Shown: positions 5,093 through 6,679 of the stretch, one piece after another | Numbering within the stretch: the stretch's first letter is position 1 | How the letters are laid out: each line of letters begins with the position of its first letter | Assembly (NCBI GenBank): GCA_041907145.1 | Contig: JAYRHW010000127.1 | Span: 1 to 6,679, forward strand | From: JAFLCA01 sp041907145 | GTDB taxonomy: Bacteria; Bdellovibrionota_C; UBA2361; JAFLCA01 | Length of the DNA: 6,679 bases | Direction of reading: 5' to 3' | Program-made: the position numbers and the translations under genes | The notes under the pieces: model-generated | The model's database searches: none | What the model was told of the DNA's origin: nothing | Seen by the model: only the letters and a program-made list of their open reading frames with translations

Positions 5093-6406
5093 TTACTGAA
5101 CCAAAGGCCCCCAGGCAGGATCGTAGTCCCCGCCGCGAGACTGGGTTAGCTGTCGCATGTTGGTACCATCACTTCGCATCAGAGCCAGGCTAAACCCGGC
5201 GCCCTTTCCAAACGTCGTTGCAAATACAATGTATCGTCCGTCCGGGGACCAATCGGGATCTTCGTTATCCCCTTGACTGGTAACCTGAAGCGGATCGGTA
5301 CCGTCTGCATTGGCGATAAAGATTTGAAAACCGATGTCAGCTCGGCAAACAAAAGCGATCTTGTCGCCCTTAGGCGACCAGGCCGGCGATGTGCAGTAAT
5401 TTGACTTTACGAAGCTGATGCGATGAGCATCGCTTCCATCCGCGCCCATGACGTAGATCTGCGGCCCCCCGGCCCGATTGGAGACGAAGGCGATCTTGGT
5501 ATTATCAGGCGACCAGAATGGCGAGGTATCAATATTAATTCCAGACGAACTCACCTTTCTGAAAATAGATCCATTAGGATTGACGAGGACTATCGAGGAG
5601 TCTCGTCCTTCCATCCGCGAAGCCAGAATTTTACCGCCTTGACTTGAGAAGTGCGCCCCAATCTCGAGCGCATCGTTCCTGGTAATTTGCTGCACAGACC
5701 GGCTCTCGACGTCCAGGAGGAACAAATCCGGCACCCGACTGCGATATGATGTGTACACCAGGCTCTTCCCGAAAGGATCCCAGGAAGGCGAAACCGCCAA
5801 TCCGCGCTCATTCGTCAGCTGCCGAACATTGCTGCCGTCCATATCCATGACAAACAGCTCCTTGAAACGCCCCACTCGGGACGAAAAGGCTATCTGAGTG
5901 CCGAAGATGCCCGTTTCTCCAGTGAAGAACTTCATGATTTCGTTTGCGAACTTGTGGGCTATTCTTGGCAGCTGAGTTTCGTCTCCCTCGTACTCCTTGC
6001 CCAGAACCGCCGTCTGTCGCTGCACATCGTGGAGGAAGAGCTGCACCTTCACTCGTCCGTTTGGCAGCCCCTGCACTACTCCACGCACCAACCCCTCTGC
6101 TCCAATTACGCTCCAATCGGAATATGCGCCCTTGTCCGGACCTACGCACTTTCCCGGGGTCTCGATATAGGCATTCGGATCGAGTACTTCGAAATAGCCG
6201 GAAAGATCCAGATCTCTGGACATCACCCGAGGTATGTCCCTATTCGCTGCAGACTGACCAGACTGCACGCACAATTGGGGCATGGCGATAGGGAACAATT
6301 TTCCCGATCCACGCACGAAGATGTCCGTCTGGGCCAGCGCCGTCTGCGCTAATCCAATGATGACAAGATGGAGGGAGAGAAAAAGGGGCCACATGCGCTG
6401 CTGCAT
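5093..6406 (-). CDS. tolB: Tol-Pal system beta-propeller protein TolB
   Basis: The 437-residue product matches the usual TolB length (about 430). It has a Sec signal peptide (hydrophobic core LFLSLHLVIIGLA, 8-20) with probable cleavage after QTALA (residue 25). The N-terminal domain covers about 27-165 and includes PRVMSRDLDLSGYFEVLDP (59-77). A six-bladed propeller of WD40-like/PD40 repeats follows from about 168. The blade cores are IAFSSRVGRFKELFVMDMDG, LVYTSYRSRVPDLFLLD, ILASRMEGRDSSIVLVNPNG, IAFVSNRAGGPQIYVMGADG, IAFVCRADIGFQIFIANADG and IVFATTFGKGAGFSLALMRS. TolB is periplasmic and binds Pal and the TolA C-terminus. The ATG at 6406 starts four bases after the tolA stop, with only a weak GGGAA upstream. 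An in-frame ATG at 6457 has a good GGAG (6465-6468, 7-base spacing) but would overlap tolA by 47 bases and lengthen the signal n-region by 17 residues. Confidence 0.95.
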   Translation of the reverse strand: MQQRMWPLFLSLHLVIIGLAQTALAQTDIFVRGSGKLFPIAMPQLCVQSGQSAANRDIPRVMSRDLDLSGYFEVLDPNAYIETPGKCVGPDKGAYSDWSVIGAEGLVRGVVQGLPNGRVKVQLFLHDVQRQTAVLGKEYEGDETQLPRIAHKFANEIMKFFTGETGIFGTQIAFSSRVGRFKELFVMDMDGSNVRQLTNERGLAVSPSWDPFGKSLVYTSYRSRVPDLFLLDVESRSVQQITRNDALEIGAHFSSQGGKILASRMEGRDSSIVLVNPNGSIFRKVSSSGINIDTSPFWSPDNTKIAFVSNRAGGPQIYVMGADGSDAHRISFVKSNYCTSPAWSPKGDKIAFVCRADIGFQIFIANADGTDPLQVTSQGDNEDPDWSPDGRYIVFATTFGKGAGFSLALMRSDGTNMRQLTQSRGGDYDPAWGPLVQ

Positions 6407-6410
6407 ACAA

Positions 6411-6679
6411 TTATTCCCGAGGATCGAAAACCATGCGAACTTTCTTGAAATACTCATATACTTTCTCCGGCGGAGCAGGAACAGGGCTAGCCTTGTAAAT
6501 AGCTCTAAGTACCGAGTCGTCGTATTCCCGGTTTCCGGATACGCTGATGATCTGCACATTCGAGATCTCTCCGGTATTCGAGATTTCGAACGTTACCCCA
6601 GCGGTGAGCGCCGCCGAAGTATCATACCAACGCCAGCCTGATTTAATCCGATTTTTGAGTAAGTCTCGATAGGCGAGAG
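6411..6679 (-). CDS. tolA: TolA C-terminal domain, 5' end outside the window
   Basis: The last 88 residues of a TolA/TonB-family protein are visible, ending FDPRE and a TAA at 6413-6411. Counting from the window edge, the fragment shows RDLLKNRIKSGWRW (4-17), then VTFEISNTGEISNVQIISVSG (28-48), NREYDDSVLRAIYKASPVP (49-67) and APP (68-70). A beta-strand, 'G-I-x-x-x-x-I', 'SG', 'D..vLRAI..ASP.P.PP' pattern is typical of the TonB C-terminal fold (TonB_C / TolA_bind). TolA spans the periplasm from the TolQR inner-membrane motor, and this domain contacts TolB, Pal and CpoB. Position immediately before tolB supports TolA rather than TonB. The membrane anchor, long helical domain and the expected tolQ-tolR lie beyond the right edge. 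Confidence 0.9.
   Translation of the reverse strand, partial: LAYRDLLKNRIKSGWRWYDTSAALTAGVTFEISNTGEISNVQIISVSGNREYDDSVLRAIYKASPVPAPPEKVYEYFKKVRMVFDPRE

Noticed and set aside
4918..5193. Plus-strand open frame of 91 codons across the tolB-pal spacer and the tolB 3' end
   Set aside because: Its last third is antisense to tolB, no ribosome binding site was seen, and its repeated KSLN residues come from a small local direct repeat.

Overview
The window is an ordinary housekeeping segment from a Gram-negative bacterium. It covers the right half of a tol-pal operon and the genes downstream of it, all on the minus strand. Three things suggest a deltaproteobacterial-type lineage (Desulfobacterota, Myxococcota or a relative): the character of TolB and Pal, a lipoprotein form of CpoB, and the C-terminus of a small acidic protein with an FSFxxIC...LGfDPE motif, a type I associate with those groups. 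This placement is by recognition only.

Layout, in transcription order from the right edge: the 3' end of tolA (truncated by the window edge), then tolB four bases later. A 317-nt spacer with a possible promoter follows, then pal, a strong intrinsic terminator, and cpoB. Next comes a compact run of ribF, rluD and pgeF, in which rluD and pgeF each overlap the preceding gene by four bases. After a 332-nt non-coding stretch there is a separate unit: a good sigma70-type promoter, a leader of about 178 nt, a 75-residue DUF465/YdcH-like gene, and a rho-independent terminator. At the left edge a plus-strand gene ends convergently to it.

TolA, TolB, Pal and CpoB belong to the trans-envelope Tol-Pal machine, which ties the outer membrane to peptidoglycan and helps it constrict at division. 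PgeF corrects mis-synthesised peptidoglycan precursors. RibF makes FMN and FAD, and RluD modifies 23S rRNA. The rluD-pgeF pairing is also seen in E. coli (rluD-yfiH).

No mobile element, CRISPR array, tRNA, rRNA or unknown multi-gene system was found. The observations worth a second look are regulatory: the autonomous promoter, long leader and possible leader ORF of the DUF465 gene; the pal/cpoB terminator; the tolB-pal spacer; and some start-site and motif oddities. Several natural starts differ from the longest open frames (ribF 3464, cpoB 4215, pal 4775, tolB 6406), because the longer versions need TTG starts or run into a terminator or an upstream gene.
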